The notes beneath the pieces were generated by a model, which was not told where the DNA came from, searched no databases, and saw only the letters and a list, made by a program, of their open reading frames with translations. Source: Symplocastrum torsivum CPER-KK1 (lineage in GTDB: Bacteria; Cyanobacteriota; Cyanobacteriia; Cyanobacteriales; Coleofasciculaceae). From it: DNA of 48,625 nucleotides. A program made the position numbers and the translations under genes. The stretch lies in the NCBI GenBank assembly GCA_019358875.1, contig JAHHIF010000062.1, positions 1 through 48,625 of the forward strand. Reading direction: 5' to 3'. Shown here piece by piece: positions 24,440 to 33,595 of this stretch; the first letter of the stretch is position 1; each line of letters begins with the position of its first letter.

Positions 24440-26098
24440 ATGCAATCTTGCGTTACTATTGCCTCCGCTTGGGCTAAGCTAAGAAACCGTGAAATTACCT
24501 GTGACGAAGCCCTGAAGCTTTTGGTAGATGAGCAAGGAATTGTTAACTTTGAAATGCTTGATTCGGAAGTCAGCTCCCGCTTTTTTCGGGACGTTCCCAA
24601 TCGCAGTGCTTTACCTCCCGTAATTCCCCTGCTGCTTTGGCGCAACTGTTACTACCTGGGCAGTCCAGTCGCTCTTACAGAAGAGGACATTAAAAAACTA
24701 AGCGATGCCATAGGCAAGGGCTTCGCCCTAGGCACCCTTGCCGACATCAAAATCATTCCCATTGCCGATAAAAGCTATCGCACTTGGTTTCTCACCCAAA
24801 CTTTCAATGCTAACTCCATCAGCTCCGAACAAATAGTCAATCCTCTCACGGGCGAGGCAGAGCAAGAAGACATCAGTGAAGTTACACAACTTTATCTCTC
24901 CAAAGCTGCTGACCAAATTAGCCGGATTAAAACCATTATTTCCAGTGCGCTACGCAACCGCGCCAGCGATATTCACCTAGAACCGATGTCAGATGGCTTA
25001 AGAGTTCGCTATCGCATTGACGGCATTCTGCGCGATATTACCACTCTGCAAGCTGATGTCAGCCGCAGGGCGATTGTTGCCCTCAAAGTCATGTGCAACA
25101 TGGACATTGCCGAAAGCCGTCGTCCTCAAGATGGGCGGATTGGAGAAAACTACACCTCTGGCGAGGAAACCCAACTAGGACTGGACATGCGGGTGAGTAC
25201 CCTCCCCTGCGTGGGTGGAGAGAAAGTCGTGATTCGCTTACTCCCCCGACGAAACCCCTTTTCTGGTCTAGAAGATTTAGGATTCTCCAAAAAAAATCTG
25301 GAGCTGTACAGAAGCTGGTTGCAGCAGCCTCAGGGGATAATTATTCTCACAGGTCCAACTGGTTCGGGGAAAACCAGTACGCTCTACAACTCTCTACAAG
25401 CTGTAGCTACTGAAAATGTGAATGTGGTGACGGTAGAAGACCCGGTGGAATATGTGTTGCCCCGCATTACCCAAACCCAAGTACATGAGGCGGCAGGGAT
25501 GACTTTAGCCGCAGGACTTAGAGCGATTTTACGACAAGACCCGGACATCATCATGGTCGGGGAAATTCGGGACAGCGAAACAGCAGAAACAGCGATTCGG
25601 GCGGCGTTGACGGGTCACTTGGTGCTGACGACCTTGCATACTAACGATGCTGTCAGTGCGATTCCCCGCCTCAAAGATATTGGTCCAGATCCGGGTTTAG
25701 TCAGTGATGCTCTATTGGGGATTGTCGCTCAGCGTTTAGTCCGCAGAGTTTGCCCCCACTGCGCCCAACCTCATACACCCATTGAAGCTGATTTGAGGAA
25801 GCTGGGCTTATCGATACAAGAAGCGAACCCGCAAGCATGGCGTCGTGGCAAGGGTTGCTCTAAGTGCTTCAATTCCGGCTACTTAGGGCGGGAAGCGATT
25901 GTGGAACTACTGAACGTCGATGACACAGTGCGACAGCTAATTTACGAGGGAACAATGACCCAGTTGCACCGCTACCTGGGTGAAATCAATTTTGACTCGT
26001 TTCGGATGGCGGCGATTAAGAAGGTGACCATAGGGGTAACTACCCTAACAGAAGTGCTGCGAGTACTGCCCCACAGTGCCTTGTCCCGTAAGTCCTGA
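24440..26098 (+). CDS. GspE/PilB-type secretion or pilus assembly ATPase (552 aa)
   Basis: Hexameric ATPase of type II secretion/type IV pili. Visible: an N2 domain (ASDIHLEPMSDGLRVRYRIDG), Walker A GPTGSGKT (about 305-312), an Asp box (EDPVEY), Walker B-like IIMVGEIRDSETAE, a His box (LTTLHTNDA) and a C-terminal tetracysteine zinc motif CPHC..CSKC. The N-terminal N1 domain is short and divergent from chromosomal PilB. The ATG at 24440 was chosen over upstream TTGs (24425, 24428) because GGA lies 8 bases before it. No other pilin or secretion gene is on the plasmid, so it either serves chromosomal machinery or a different task. Confidence 0.93.
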   Translation: MQSCVTIASAWAKLRNREITCDEALKLLVDEQGIVNFEMLDSEVSSRFFRDVPNRSALPPVIPLLLWRNCYYLGSPVALTEEDIKKLSDAIGKGFALGTLADIKIIPIADKSYRTWFLTQTFNANSISSEQIVNPLTGEAEQEDISEVTQLYLSKAADQISRIKTIISSALRNRASDIHLEPMSDGLRVRYRIDGILRDITTLQADVSRRAIVALKVMCNMDIAESRRPQDGRIGENYTSGEETQLGLDMRVSTLPCVGGEKVVIRLLPRRNPFSGLEDLGFSKKNLELYRSWLQQPQGIIILTGPTGSGKTSTLYNSLQAVATENVNVVTVEDPVEYVLPRITQTQVHEAAGMTLAAGLRAILRQDPDIIMVGEIRDSETAETAIRAALTGHLVLTTLHTNDAVSAIPRLKDIGPDPGLVSDALLGIVAQRLVRRVCPHCAQPHTPIEADLRKLGLSIQEANPQAWRRGKGCSKCFNSGYLGREAIVELLNVDDTVRQLIYEGTMTQLHRYLGEINFDSFRMAAIKKVTIGVTTLTEVLRVLPHSALSRKS

Positions 26099-27238
26099 GT
26101 ATCTAACGGGACTTAGGTGATTTCTGAAAAACAAATTACCAGACTAGCTAAGATACTCCTATATTGCCCAAATGGGACATCCTCATTGTCTCACCTGACT
26201 GGTAACTTCTTTAGTGGAAATCGCCTTAAACGAAAATCAAGAAACAATATCCCTCGATTGGTTCTCCCACAAGATTTTCCATTGCCTTGATATCCCTTAT
26301 TAGCTTGCTGATTTTAATTAGTCTGCTTTGGGAGCAAAGTTAAACTCAAGCCCTATTTCTGAAAACCTCCTCACAGAAAAAGTGGCATCCAGTTGGCAGA
26401 CTTGACAGACAAGTGCGCGATCGCACTCATCCAGTAAGAGGCACTGTCGGATAACTACTTTTTGTGAACAAAATATACTTGTATCCCCTTACCCCACTTA
26501 TCTGGGGTATTTTTTTTGTATCAATATGACATAAAGAATATTGTGTCTCAATCGGTAATAAGTCATCAATCCAACTTATCAATCACTCATCCGTTCAGGA
26601 TGTCAAATACCGATAATCTCACATTATGTGAGGTAGAAAATAAGCTGTAATGACGGTATAGCGTTGATGGGGGTAATTCCTAAAATTTATGGAACTTAGA
26701 AAGCCAAAAATCGGCTCTTATTGAGAGTAACCCCCCGATTCTTGCGAGTCATCAATAAGCTGGTCTAAATTGCTGCTGACAGAAAAGTACGCTTTTATAC
26801 GACATGTTGCCGCTCTTCCCTTTGCCGAATAATTGTCTAACAAGTGCGTTGCCACGTTTGGGCTACTGCGTTGTGAAAGGAGCATGATTTTCTTACCGAA
26901 GTAGTTGGTAGTGGTTGCGATCGCATTAAACCTGACGGGTCTTGTGCCGTGTTTTCGTTAATGTCGGTTTTTGAAGACTGTTTCACTTCCCCTTGAGCCT
27001 TTGCTTAATCCCCTCTGACTGAACTCTCCAAAAACGCGCTCGTCTAGAGCCTGATTCCAACCGTTCTTATTTTCGTGATACTTACACCACTACAAAAGTG
27101 ATGGGTGATCGCCTAGCAGCGATGCATTATCATCCCGACTACTAGGGAGTGTTTGTTTTAGATTGGATGTTGTCATTGCGATCATAAATCAACGTTTGAA
27201 AGTTATCAGTTCTCAAGATACTGACTGGAAAAGAAGCC
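26099..27238. other. 1.1-kb region without a confident gene
   Basis: Contains a good plus-strand terminator (26490-26517), small inverted repeats (CTCAC-ATTAT-GTGAG at about 26619-26633), HIP1 octamers, and a ~40-bp remnant at about 26897-26935 resembling the 3' flank of the HTH gene at 2713-3264. A short frame ending at about 27144 (TYTTTKVMGDRLAAMHYHPDY) may be a gene remnant of unknown family. It looks like an accumulation of debris. Confidence 0.45.
26490..26517 (+). terminator. Intrinsic terminator
   Basis: TACCCCA and TGGGGTA form a 7-bp stem with loop CTTATC, followed by eight T. It lies 392 bp after the ATPase stop; it may end that transcript or an unseen short RNA. Confidence 0.85.
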
Positions 27239-28846
27239 ATGAAATTAGAGACACTCAACGAAGCCTTGGAGCAATTCACCCTAACCACAGTCAGTCAGGA
27301 TAAGCCTCTACTTGTTAGTCGTCTCCGGACATTCTTGAGACGCTATATTCTGCCTAGCTATGGTTTCACAAAAACCGAATTACTCAACCATTTGGATGAG
27401 TATCTAGCTCTTGTTCCAATTCAACAGTTTTTCAAAGATGCCACACAAATTCTTTACACCCTAAAACCATTAGCCAATCCGCCTTCTTCCGACCAAACAA
27501 TCCAGAAAGAAAAACTTAAAAATTACTGTTTAGCGTTAGAAGAATTTTTGAGCTGGACGCACTTCCAAACTCATCTTTGGGCTACGAGCTGCCACCAGAT
27601 CTTACCCGAACCGCTGCCCGAAAAAGAACTCCACAATCTCAAGCCACCTACCCCCCAAAAAAAACTTACTCCCTCCCTGTTACATCAGCCCAAGAAACTG
27701 CGCGAGTTCTGGCTCAACCATCGGGTACAGATACGCACTGCTTTTGCAACTAGCTACAACCCTGTCTATGCCCATCGCAGCAACATCCTTTGTACTTTAG
27801 GCTGGCTACGTCATGAACATGGACAAAAAAAGTTACTGCTAGCCATCAAGCAAGAATCCTCTTTAGAAACATTGCAAGCCTTCATCATTGATGAAATAGG
27901 AGACCCCTGCGATTTTGAAGGAACCATCATTGAAATCTTCGATCTGAATGACTGCCCAAAACAAGTTACCCTCAGAGAAGCTTTGGCAATCGCTGCCTCT
28001 CAGAAATTCGCCTCAGATACTGCCTTTGGCTTCCAGGAACTCCACCTCTATTGGAGTCTCACTTTACTACCCGACACTCCTCAAACTCTGGCTTTTTGGA
28101 AACTAGCAGAAGCGCTCCGGAGCATCGCTACCTTTGATTTCGCTCCTGCCAATAACCAGCAACGCTACTGGATGCGATGCATCCAGAACAGCTGGCAGGT
28201 CAAGTCAATCGTGCTACCTAATAAAATTTTCAACTTAATTCCTGACCCTACTCAGGCAGGTCATTCTCTGAGCCACGTACTTCCTCAAGCTGCCCTAGAA
28301 GACCTGCATATAGCAACCGACATTGAAAAGGCTATCTATCAACTCCTTTTCCAAGGAGAACAAAAGATTCGAGAGTGGGCCCAAAAGGAAGGAATTGACT
28401 ATCCCTTTGAAACAGCTCAAGAGCTATTTATTCATAATCGGAGAGAAGAGTTTCGAGATAACTTCCAAAAAACATTACTCAATTCTCATCCCCTCTGGAC
28501 AAACAAGGCAAAACAAAAAGCACGCTACCGCCACTTTCTGAAATTCCTTAGGAATAATTTTTACGACGAGCCTACAGTCGAGGAACAATATTTTCAAGAC
28601 CTGAGGAGTATGGGTTGGCAAGGGTACTGGATTTTGGCTCTGTGGAACCACAAGAACAGCGATGAATCTTTCGGTCAGCTCTGGAGAGCTTATTGGAAAG
28701 CTCTCACAGCAGGCATAAAACTCTTCGACTCCTGCTTCTACTGGCGAGACGGGATTCCTTACAGAAGCAAACAAACCAGCCAAATGGTATCGGTCGAGGT
28801 TGGGTTAGACAGCGACAGGTATTTCTACTGGTACTATTCTTCTTAA
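27239..28846 (+). CDS. Large hypothetical protein (535 aa)
   Basis: A long uninterrupted frame with normal codon use, opening at ATG 27239; upstream AAGAAG could serve as a weak ribosome site. The product is rich in Trp, Leu, Gln and aromatic residues, with no signal peptide, membrane helix or recognised motif. Notable stretches: KKLREFWLNHRVQIRTAF (about 152-169), an acidic QAFIIDEIGDPCDFEG, and a C-terminal aromatic cluster (DRYFYWYYSS). I do not recognise the family. It is followed by an 11-bp-stem hairpin and then the serine recombinase, so it may belong to the same integrated element. Confidence 0.75.
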   Translation: MKLETLNEALEQFTLTTVSQDKPLLVSRLRTFLRRYILPSYGFTKTELLNHLDEYLALVPIQQFFKDATQILYTLKPLANPPSSDQTIQKEKLKNYCLALEEFLSWTHFQTHLWATSCHQILPEPLPEKELHNLKPPTPQKKLTPSLLHQPKKLREFWLNHRVQIRTAFATSYNPVYAHRSNILCTLGWLRHEHGQKKLLLAIKQESSLETLQAFIIDEIGDPCDFEGTIIEIFDLNDCPKQVTLREALAIAASQKFASDTAFGFQELHLYWSLTLLPDTPQTLAFWKLAEALRSIATFDFAPANNQQRYWMRCIQNSWQVKSIVLPNKIFNLIPDPTQAGHSLSHVLPQAALEDLHIATDIEKAIYQLLFQGEQKIREWAQKEGIDYPFETAQELFIHNRREEFRDNFQKTLLNSHPLWTNKAKQKARYRHFLKFLRNNFYDEPTVEEQYFQDLRSMGWQGYWILALWNHKNSDESFGQLWRAYWKALTAGIKLFDSCFYWRDGIPYRSKQTSQMVSVEVGLDSDRYFYWYYSS

Positions 28847-28881
28847 CATTTCTCAAAAAATTCAAAAAGTTTTTCATTGGC

Positions 28882-28917
28882 TTTGTGACTCTGGTATTTA
28901 GATATTAGAGTCACAAA
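28882..28917. terminator. Hairpin after the 535-aa gene
   Basis: TTTGTGACTCT and AGAGTCACAAA are perfect 11-bp arms around 14 bp, 36 bp after the stop codon. There is no T-run on the plus strand, so it may be a Rho-type or mRNA-stabilising structure rather than a classical terminator, or an operator. Confidence 0.5.
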
Positions 28918-29016
28918 AACATGATTAACGGCAGATGAAGCCATTTCATCTACTTTTATCAGGTAGCTTATTTGGCTTTTATTTATTACTAAAAGCTTTT
29001 TTTGTGCAAGCGTAAC

Positions 29017-29072
29017 TTGACTTACACGCGCACAATTTTCTAGTATCATGACATTAGATTTAGGAGGTTTTT
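29017..29072 (+). promoter_or_regulatory. Promoter and ribosome-binding site of the serine recombinase
   Basis: -35 TTGACT (29017-29022), 18-bp spacer, -10 TAGTAT (29041-29046), then AGGAGG at 29062-29067 five bases before the ATG. This is one of the clearest sigma-70-type promoters in the window. Confidence 0.65.
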
Positions 29073-30620
29073 ATGGGTAAGATATGTGGATATGCGCGAG
29101 TTTCAACTCACGAGCAAGCCTTTGACCACAATGCTTTCAAGCAACAAATCCATCGCATTGAGCAGTTTGGCGTAGATAAGATCTACCAAGATATTGAATC
29201 AGGAGCTAATCCAGATAGACCCGGTTTTAACGACCTTTTATCTTCAGTTGCTCAGGGAGAGGTAGACGTAATTGTTGCAACCCGCTGGGACAGGTTAACT
29301 AGAGAACCTCTAGTCTATTACAAAATTAAAGAACTCTTAAGAAGCTCTAATATCAAACTGACACTACTTGACCAAGGAGAAGTAGATCTCAACAGCGCTT
29401 CTGGAGAATTAAGTGCAGATTTGCAGGCAACAATTGCTCAGCATGAGCGGCGTATGCTCAGGGAGAGAATCCAACGCGGTTTTGAATACCGTCGGGGCAA
29501 CAAAGTTGCTTGGACACGAGCACCTTGGGGCTATGTTATCGAAGATGATAAATATGTTCTAGATACTGAACCTGTTATCTGTCTTCTACAGGATAGACCG
29601 CAAGATTATCTAGCTCTCTACAATGAACCTAACACCTCAACCAAACTTATTGGTATTAGTAAATCTCAAATTGCTAGAGAGTCAGTGGAGGTTTTTCTTC
29701 AACTAAGAAGGACTCGACCCGTTCTGACACACCTTTATCTAAAATATGGGGTTGAGCGAAAGAAGAAGGGAGTTGCCAAGTCAGGTGATAGTGAAGCTCA
29801 AGAAATCTTTAAGAAGTCTAACAAGGAGACTAATCTAGTTCTCAGTAAACAAGTGCTTTTCTGGGCATCCGGAGCGAACTTTAAAGTCTGGCTAGAAAAT
29901 CCGGTTTTGCGAGGTCATACCGCTTACAAGAAATTTCAAAGGAAAGGCGGCAAGAAAGACCCAAATTCCTGGGAAGTTCACTATGATACCCACCCAGATT
30001 CTCGATTGATTACTGATGAAGAATTTCAGGAAATTCAAGCGATTCTCAAGTCAAATAGCCGGATGATAGGCACTCCTGGATTAGCTTTCTATCTTACAGG
30101 ACTTGTTGTTTGCGACGAATGTGGTCATAAGTGTGTACTGAAGCATAGCGCCGATTATCGATATTACGGTTGTCGAAATTCGACGATTGGCTGTAGCAAT
30201 CGTAAGTGTATCCGAACGGAAAAACTTGATGAGGCGATTATTCATCAGTTGTTTCATCTAGCGCATGAGCTGTCAACGAGAACTAATGAGTGTAAAGAAG
30301 ATTTACTAGAAGCCTCAAAACTTACACTCCTCAAACAGCAATTAGAAGGTCTCGACAAACTCCTAGAAATTAGCCCCACACCTCATCTCAAACAGGCTAA
30401 ATACGGCTTAATCAAGGAGATTGAGGGGCAAAGTCTTCAGGTAGAGCAGAAAAAGTTTGTTCAAGAGACGGCTCAACAGATGATTAGTCGTCCTGAAGCC
30501 AAAAAGAAAAGCTTTTGGTACACGCTCAATCTGAAGGAGCGAGAAATTATCTATGACAAGTTTGTCAGCAAAGTCTCAATTTTGAACGGAGAAGTTGTTT
30601 CGGTTGATTTAACGATCTAA
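29073..30620 (+). CDS. Large serine recombinase, XisF-like (515 aa)
   Basis: Site-specific recombinase. The N-terminal resolvase domain begins GYARVSTHEQ with the nucleophile Ser11 and continues with RPGFNDLL, VATRWDRLTRE and AQHERRMLRERI. The recombinase domain follows, with a zinc-ribbon (CDECGHKC and YYGCRN plus a later Cys pair) at about residues 350-380 and a C-terminal coiled-coil-like helical tail. Length and layout match cyanobacterial XisF, which excises the fdxN element during heterocyst development. Whether this one excises anything is unknown; no xisH or xisI homologue is here. A strong promoter and ribosome site precede it, and the next gene follows after 41 bp. Confidence 0.9.
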   Translation: MGKICGYARVSTHEQAFDHNAFKQQIHRIEQFGVDKIYQDIESGANPDRPGFNDLLSSVAQGEVDVIVATRWDRLTREPLVYYKIKELLRSSNIKLTLLDQGEVDLNSASGELSADLQATIAQHERRMLRERIQRGFEYRRGNKVAWTRAPWGYVIEDDKYVLDTEPVICLLQDRPQDYLALYNEPNTSTKLIGISKSQIARESVEVFLQLRRTRPVLTHLYLKYGVERKKKGVAKSGDSEAQEIFKKSNKETNLVLSKQVLFWASGANFKVWLENPVLRGHTAYKKFQRKGGKKDPNSWEVHYDTHPDSRLITDEEFQEIQAILKSNSRMIGTPGLAFYLTGLVVCDECGHKCVLKHSADYRYYGCRNSTIGCSNRKCIRTEKLDEAIIHQLFHLAHELSTRTNECKEDLLEASKLTLLKQQLEGLDKLLEISPTPHLKQAKYGLIKEIEGQSLQVEQKKFVQETAQQMISRPEAKKKSFWYTLNLKEREIIYDKFVSKVSILNGEVVSVDLTI

Positions 30621-30661
30621 CACTGAACTCGCTTGTTAAATTCTAGTGACAGAGGATTTCT

Positions 30662-31546
30662 ATGTTTTCACAACTGACAATCAATACTTTTGAGCAAGCC
30701 ACACAACGGTTTACTGCGGCTGAAGCGGAAGCTTTGAAAGATTGGCACCCATTTTGTAATTGCCTGAATCCTGGAGGTGAGCTTGAGTGCGAGAATTGCC
30801 TTTACTTCCATGTGCTGGTGCAACTCATCAAAGAAAAGCTGCATCCGATTCCTGCTGAAGTCTTCCCGGTAATACTACCACCAGAGATCAAGCCACCTTA
30901 TTCAGATGAAGTGAAGCAGCAGTGTGTAAAGCTGCATACTCAAGGTTACTCGCTTGAGAGGATTCAGTCGCTAACGGGTGTGACGAACTGCCGTCGCCTA
31001 AGGGAGTGGATTCGTCAAGCCAATCACTTAGACAGGTTAGTAGAGCCTACACCCGAACTGAGGCAGCGCTGTCTGAATCTACATACTGATGGCATGAGTG
31101 CCAGTCAGATTGAGGATTTGACCGGAGTTCCCACGAAGATAGTCAATGATTGGCTCAAAGCGGCAGGTCTATTCAAACCACGTCTATTCTATTCAACTGC
31201 TCAAAAGGAGCAAGCTCTTGCACTGTATCGAGATGGTCGAGATGTTGGAGAAATTGAGAGGCTCACAGGAGTTTCAGCTCAATCACTCGGCTCAATGGCG
31301 AACCGAGCTAATTTAACCCGACCTAAGAGAGTGAAAATGGGTCGGCCTCGGATACACCCACCAGAAACTAGGCAAGCTTGTCAGAATCTGCTGCGTGAGG
31401 GCAAGAGTGCAGTGCAGATTGAAGAATTACTTGGCGTGAGTGCTAGTACAATTCGCAACTGGAAAAAGCAGTGGGTGCAGGCAGAACAAGTGCTTTCTCC
31501 TGACAATCAACCCAATAACCCCGATGAGGGTTGTGAGTTCATTTGA
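30662..31546 (+). CDS. Multi-HTH array protein, partner of the serine recombinase (294 aa)
   Basis: The N-terminus has a possible zinc site (CNC at 32-34, CENC at 43-46, His50). Four similar helix-turn-helix units follow at about residues 82-119, 131-169, 180-217 and 235-272, each of the form LH-(T/D)G-S--(R/Q)IE-LTGV----(I/L)--W. An AT-hook-like GRPR (227-230) precedes the last. Such an array would read a long DNA site. It is transcribed with the recombinase (41-bp gap). By context I propose a recombination directionality factor or a regulator of excision; this is inference. No homologue with known function is recognised. Confidence 0.75.
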   Translation: MFSQLTINTFEQATQRFTAAEAEALKDWHPFCNCLNPGGELECENCLYFHVLVQLIKEKLHPIPAEVFPVILPPEIKPPYSDEVKQQCVKLHTQGYSLERIQSLTGVTNCRRLREWIRQANHLDRLVEPTPELRQRCLNLHTDGMSASQIEDLTGVPTKIVNDWLKAAGLFKPRLFYSTAQKEQALALYRDGRDVGEIERLTGVSAQSLGSMANRANLTRPKRVKMGRPRIHPPETRQACQNLLREGKSAVQIEELLGVSASTIRNWKKQWVQAEQVLSPDNQPNNPDEGCEFI

Positions 31547-31551
31547 GTTTT

Positions 31552-31893
31552 TCATACAGAGGCTGGATCAGTGGAATTACTGGTTGTGACGCGAAGCCGA
31601 CGGGCGATCGCGTTTAGCCCATCTGGCAACTGAGCCAAATCTACCTGTTCAATTACCTGCTTTAAATCCGGCAGACGCTCTGAGCAAGCCCCACCCAAAA
31701 TTTCTGAGAAATAGTCTTTCCGCACTTCGTAGGGGAGGCACGCGATTAACTTATCCTCAATCTCTACAGTGATTGAACTCCGACCTTTACGGAACTTACT
31801 AATTGTCGCCTCCGCAACACCAGACTCCTGAGATAGCCACTTGCCGCTTATCCCATGCTGCCTCAGTACCTGGTCAAAGATTTTGTTCCTCAT
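31552..31893 (-). CDS. XRE-family HTH protein (113 aa)
   Basis: A Cro/C1-type helix-turn-helix occupies the N-terminal ~65 residues (GISGKWLSQESGVAEATISKFRKGRSSI), followed by a short helical tail (DLKQVIEQVDLAQLPDGLNAIARRL). Likely a transcriptional repressor. It is convergent with the multi-HTH gene, 5 bp between stop codons. The target could be its own promoter or the replication region to its right. Confidence 0.85.
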   Translation of the reverse strand: MRNKIFDQVLRQHGISGKWLSQESGVAEATISKFRKGRSSITVEIEDKLIACLPYEVRKDYFSEILGGACSERLPDLKQVIEQVDLAQLPDGLNAIARRLRVTTSNSTDPASV

Positions 31894-32249
31894 CCTTCGA
31901 TAATACGCTACTCAGAATTAGCGCATACGCCAATTATCAACTAAAGTTGAAGGATAGCTTAATTCCCCAGAGCCTAGCTAAGGGCAATTCACAGATGATG
32001 GAGCATCTATGACACCTACAAGTTTACATCAGACCACAAGCAAGGCTGAATCCTTGCTGTAAGGAACAACCACGCGGGAATTACTTCGCCGCCGCTATGC
32101 CTGATAGAGAGCGAAACCTACCCAGGACAAACTGGAAATCATCTAAACGCTTGCCAATGGCTCTCTAGCACGGCTGAGAGCTAAAAAATTAGCTCCGATC
32201 TCAGAACAAGTGAGGTACGGGGCATCTAATCATTCAACCTATTTCTATT
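31894..32249. promoter_or_regulatory. Leader region of the Rep candidate with a hairpin
   Basis: No gene. GAGCTAA-AAAA-TTAGCTC (32178-32195) is a perfect 7-bp hairpin 55 bp upstream of the Rep ATG, and GC-rich stretches around 32080-32130 could fold further. It may hold promoters, a copy-number control RNA, or part of the origin. Confidence 0.4.
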
Positions 32250-33044
32250 ATGACAGGAACTCGAAAGAAGCCATCTAATGCACTGCATCTACGGGTGACA
32301 AAAGAGCAGTGGCTCAAGGATTTCAAAACACTCACACGCGCTCAGTTAGGAGTTCTTTATTACATCGCAACGTCTGACCCATTTGGCGATCGTGGTGTTG
32401 AGGTAACAGTTACGGAGATGGCCTCTGATCTAGGACTCGACAAGAGCAGTGTCAGCCGCGCCCTCAAGCAATTAGACCAGATGAGATACATCGATTCAGA
32501 GCTGATTAAAGCCAAGGTTAAAGTGTTGCACCCACGCAACAGTGTTGCACCCACGCAACAAACGATGCACCAGCGCAACCTGCAATGCGTAGACGCAACA
32601 AACGATGCACCCACGCAACAAGCGATGCACTCACACAACAATCAATCGCCAGACTCCTCACCGGACAAAGGGTCTGAGTCACCTAAAACTAATAAAACTA
32701 ATAAAACCCATTTAAACTCTCTCTCGCTATTTGAGAGAGAGAATTTTTTGAAGTTTGGCTTAAAGAAGGCAGCAGAGCTGCCAAAGAAGCCGACACTTCC
32801 TGAGAGGTGGGTGTGGACGCACTTCGACGAGTTGTATCCACAGTTTCGTGCCAACGTCGGGGAAGCGATCGCTCCCAGCCAAGATTGGGAAAATCACCCG
32901 CGCCGGGACGAGTGGCTTGAGGAGATGCGAACCCAAGGCGCTGGGGCTTTTGTTGGGTTAGCTCCTGGAGAAGAGCGTTCCGAAAGGACTAAGTTTCGTG
33001 AATGGGCGCAAGCCAACAACCGCATTTGGGGGAATGAGTCGTGA
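32250..33044 (+). CDS. Winged-helix replication initiator candidate (264 aa)
   Basis: The N-terminal winged helix (about residues 25-90) reads RAQLGVLYYIATSDP then VTEMASDLGLDKSSVSRALKQLDQMRYI, like plasmid Rep or MarR-type domains. Residues 93-132 are encoded by six ~20-bp DNA iterons and are low-complexity (HPRN, APTQQ, MH repeats). A Ser/Asn/Thr-rich linker and a C-terminal helical domain (LPERWVWTHFDELYPQF, REWAQANNRIWG) follow. The iterons, an AT-rich stretch and a large hairpin inside the gene suggest that origin and initiator are combined. It overlaps the next gene by 4 bp. Rep function is inferred from this DNA layout, not from a recognised family. Confidence 0.6.
   Translation: MTGTRKKPSNALHLRVTKEQWLKDFKTLTRAQLGVLYYIATSDPFGDRGVEVTVTEMASDLGLDKSSVSRALKQLDQMRYIDSELIKAKVKVLHPRNSVAPTQQTMHQRNLQCVDATNDAPTQQAMHSHNNQSPDSSPDKGSESPKTNKTNKTHLNSLSLFERENFLKFGLKKAAELPKKPTLPERWVWTHFDELYPQFRANVGEAIAPSQDWENHPRRDEWLEEMRTQGAGAFVGLAPGEERSERTKFREWAQANNRIWGNES
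32527..32645 (+). repeat. Six iterons inside the Rep candidate gene (candidate origin of replication)
   Basis: Units start at 32527, 32546, 32566, 32586, 32606 and 32626, each a variant of TGCACCCACGCAACAAACGA. Spacing is 19 then 20 bp, which is not a multiple of three, so DNA rather than protein repetition is conserved. About 50 bp later comes an AT-rich ACTAATAAA direct repeat (32688-32708). Confidence 0.75.
32716..32748 (+). other. Perfect 9-bp-stem hairpin with T-run inside the Rep candidate gene
   Basis: CTCTCTCTC-GCTATTT-GAGAGAGAG followed by AATTTTTT. It resembles an attenuator or intrinsic terminator inside the coding sequence, or a structured part of the origin. Confidence 0.55.
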
Positions 33045-33553
33045 AGAAGCTGCCCCGTGAGATTTTGCGGCAAGAAGACAAACCGGGTTACGAAAAGGAG
33101 GTATGGCAACCCAGTTGGAAATGCTACTGTTGTCACGATTTGGGAATTGTCAGACCGCATTTAGTAGCAATGCTGATTGATGGTTATGACTACCGACATG
33201 ACAAACTTCCTCGCTGTCAAAATCAGGGCTGCTCTGCTGGTAGTAGCTATGACAGTAGTGAGCTTTCCAACTGCATTGATTACAGACTCTCACCAGCAAT
33301 TTGCCAGGAACTAGACATGATTGAGAGGGAGGACTGGCGACAGACTCAAGCCGAGTGGCACAGCACCCGCAAACACCGACAAGTTGATTTTTCCAGTGTG
33401 GTTCAAAATCTGCGACCCACCAACCGCACAAGCGGTGAACAGATGGAAGCAATGCGGCGCTCAGAAGAGGTGATGGCTCGAATTGACAAAGGGTTAAATG
33501 ACACAGAGCGTAAAGAAATGCTGTTGAGAACTGGGGAGATTAACAGTCTCTAA
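33041..33553 (+). CDS. Small Cys-rich protein coupled to the Rep candidate (170 aa)
   Basis: The GTG start overlaps the TGA of the Rep candidate, so translation is coupled. CYCCHDLG (about 28-35) with a later CQNQGC gives a possible zinc site. The C-terminal half is helical and basic to acidic (ELDMIEREDWRQTQAEW, MEAMRRSEEVMARI). No family recognised. Coupling to an initiator suggests a helper in replication such as a helicase loader, but this is inferred only from position. Confidence 0.6.
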   Translation: MKKLPREILRQEDKPGYEKEVWQPSWKCYCCHDLGIVRPHLVAMLIDGYDYRHDKLPRCQNQGCSAGSSYDSSELSNCIDYRLSPAICQELDMIEREDWRQTQAEWHSTRKHRQVDFSSVVQNLRPTNRTSGEQMEAMRRSEEVMARIDKGLNDTERKEMLLRTGEINSL

Positions 33554-33595
33554 GCATCAATTCTTTCACGTTTAAGCTACTGAGCGCTGTTCCTT

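Noticed and set aside
32527..32645. CRISPR array
   Set aside because: Units are contiguous 20-bp iterons without spacers and lie in a coding frame; no cas genes are present.
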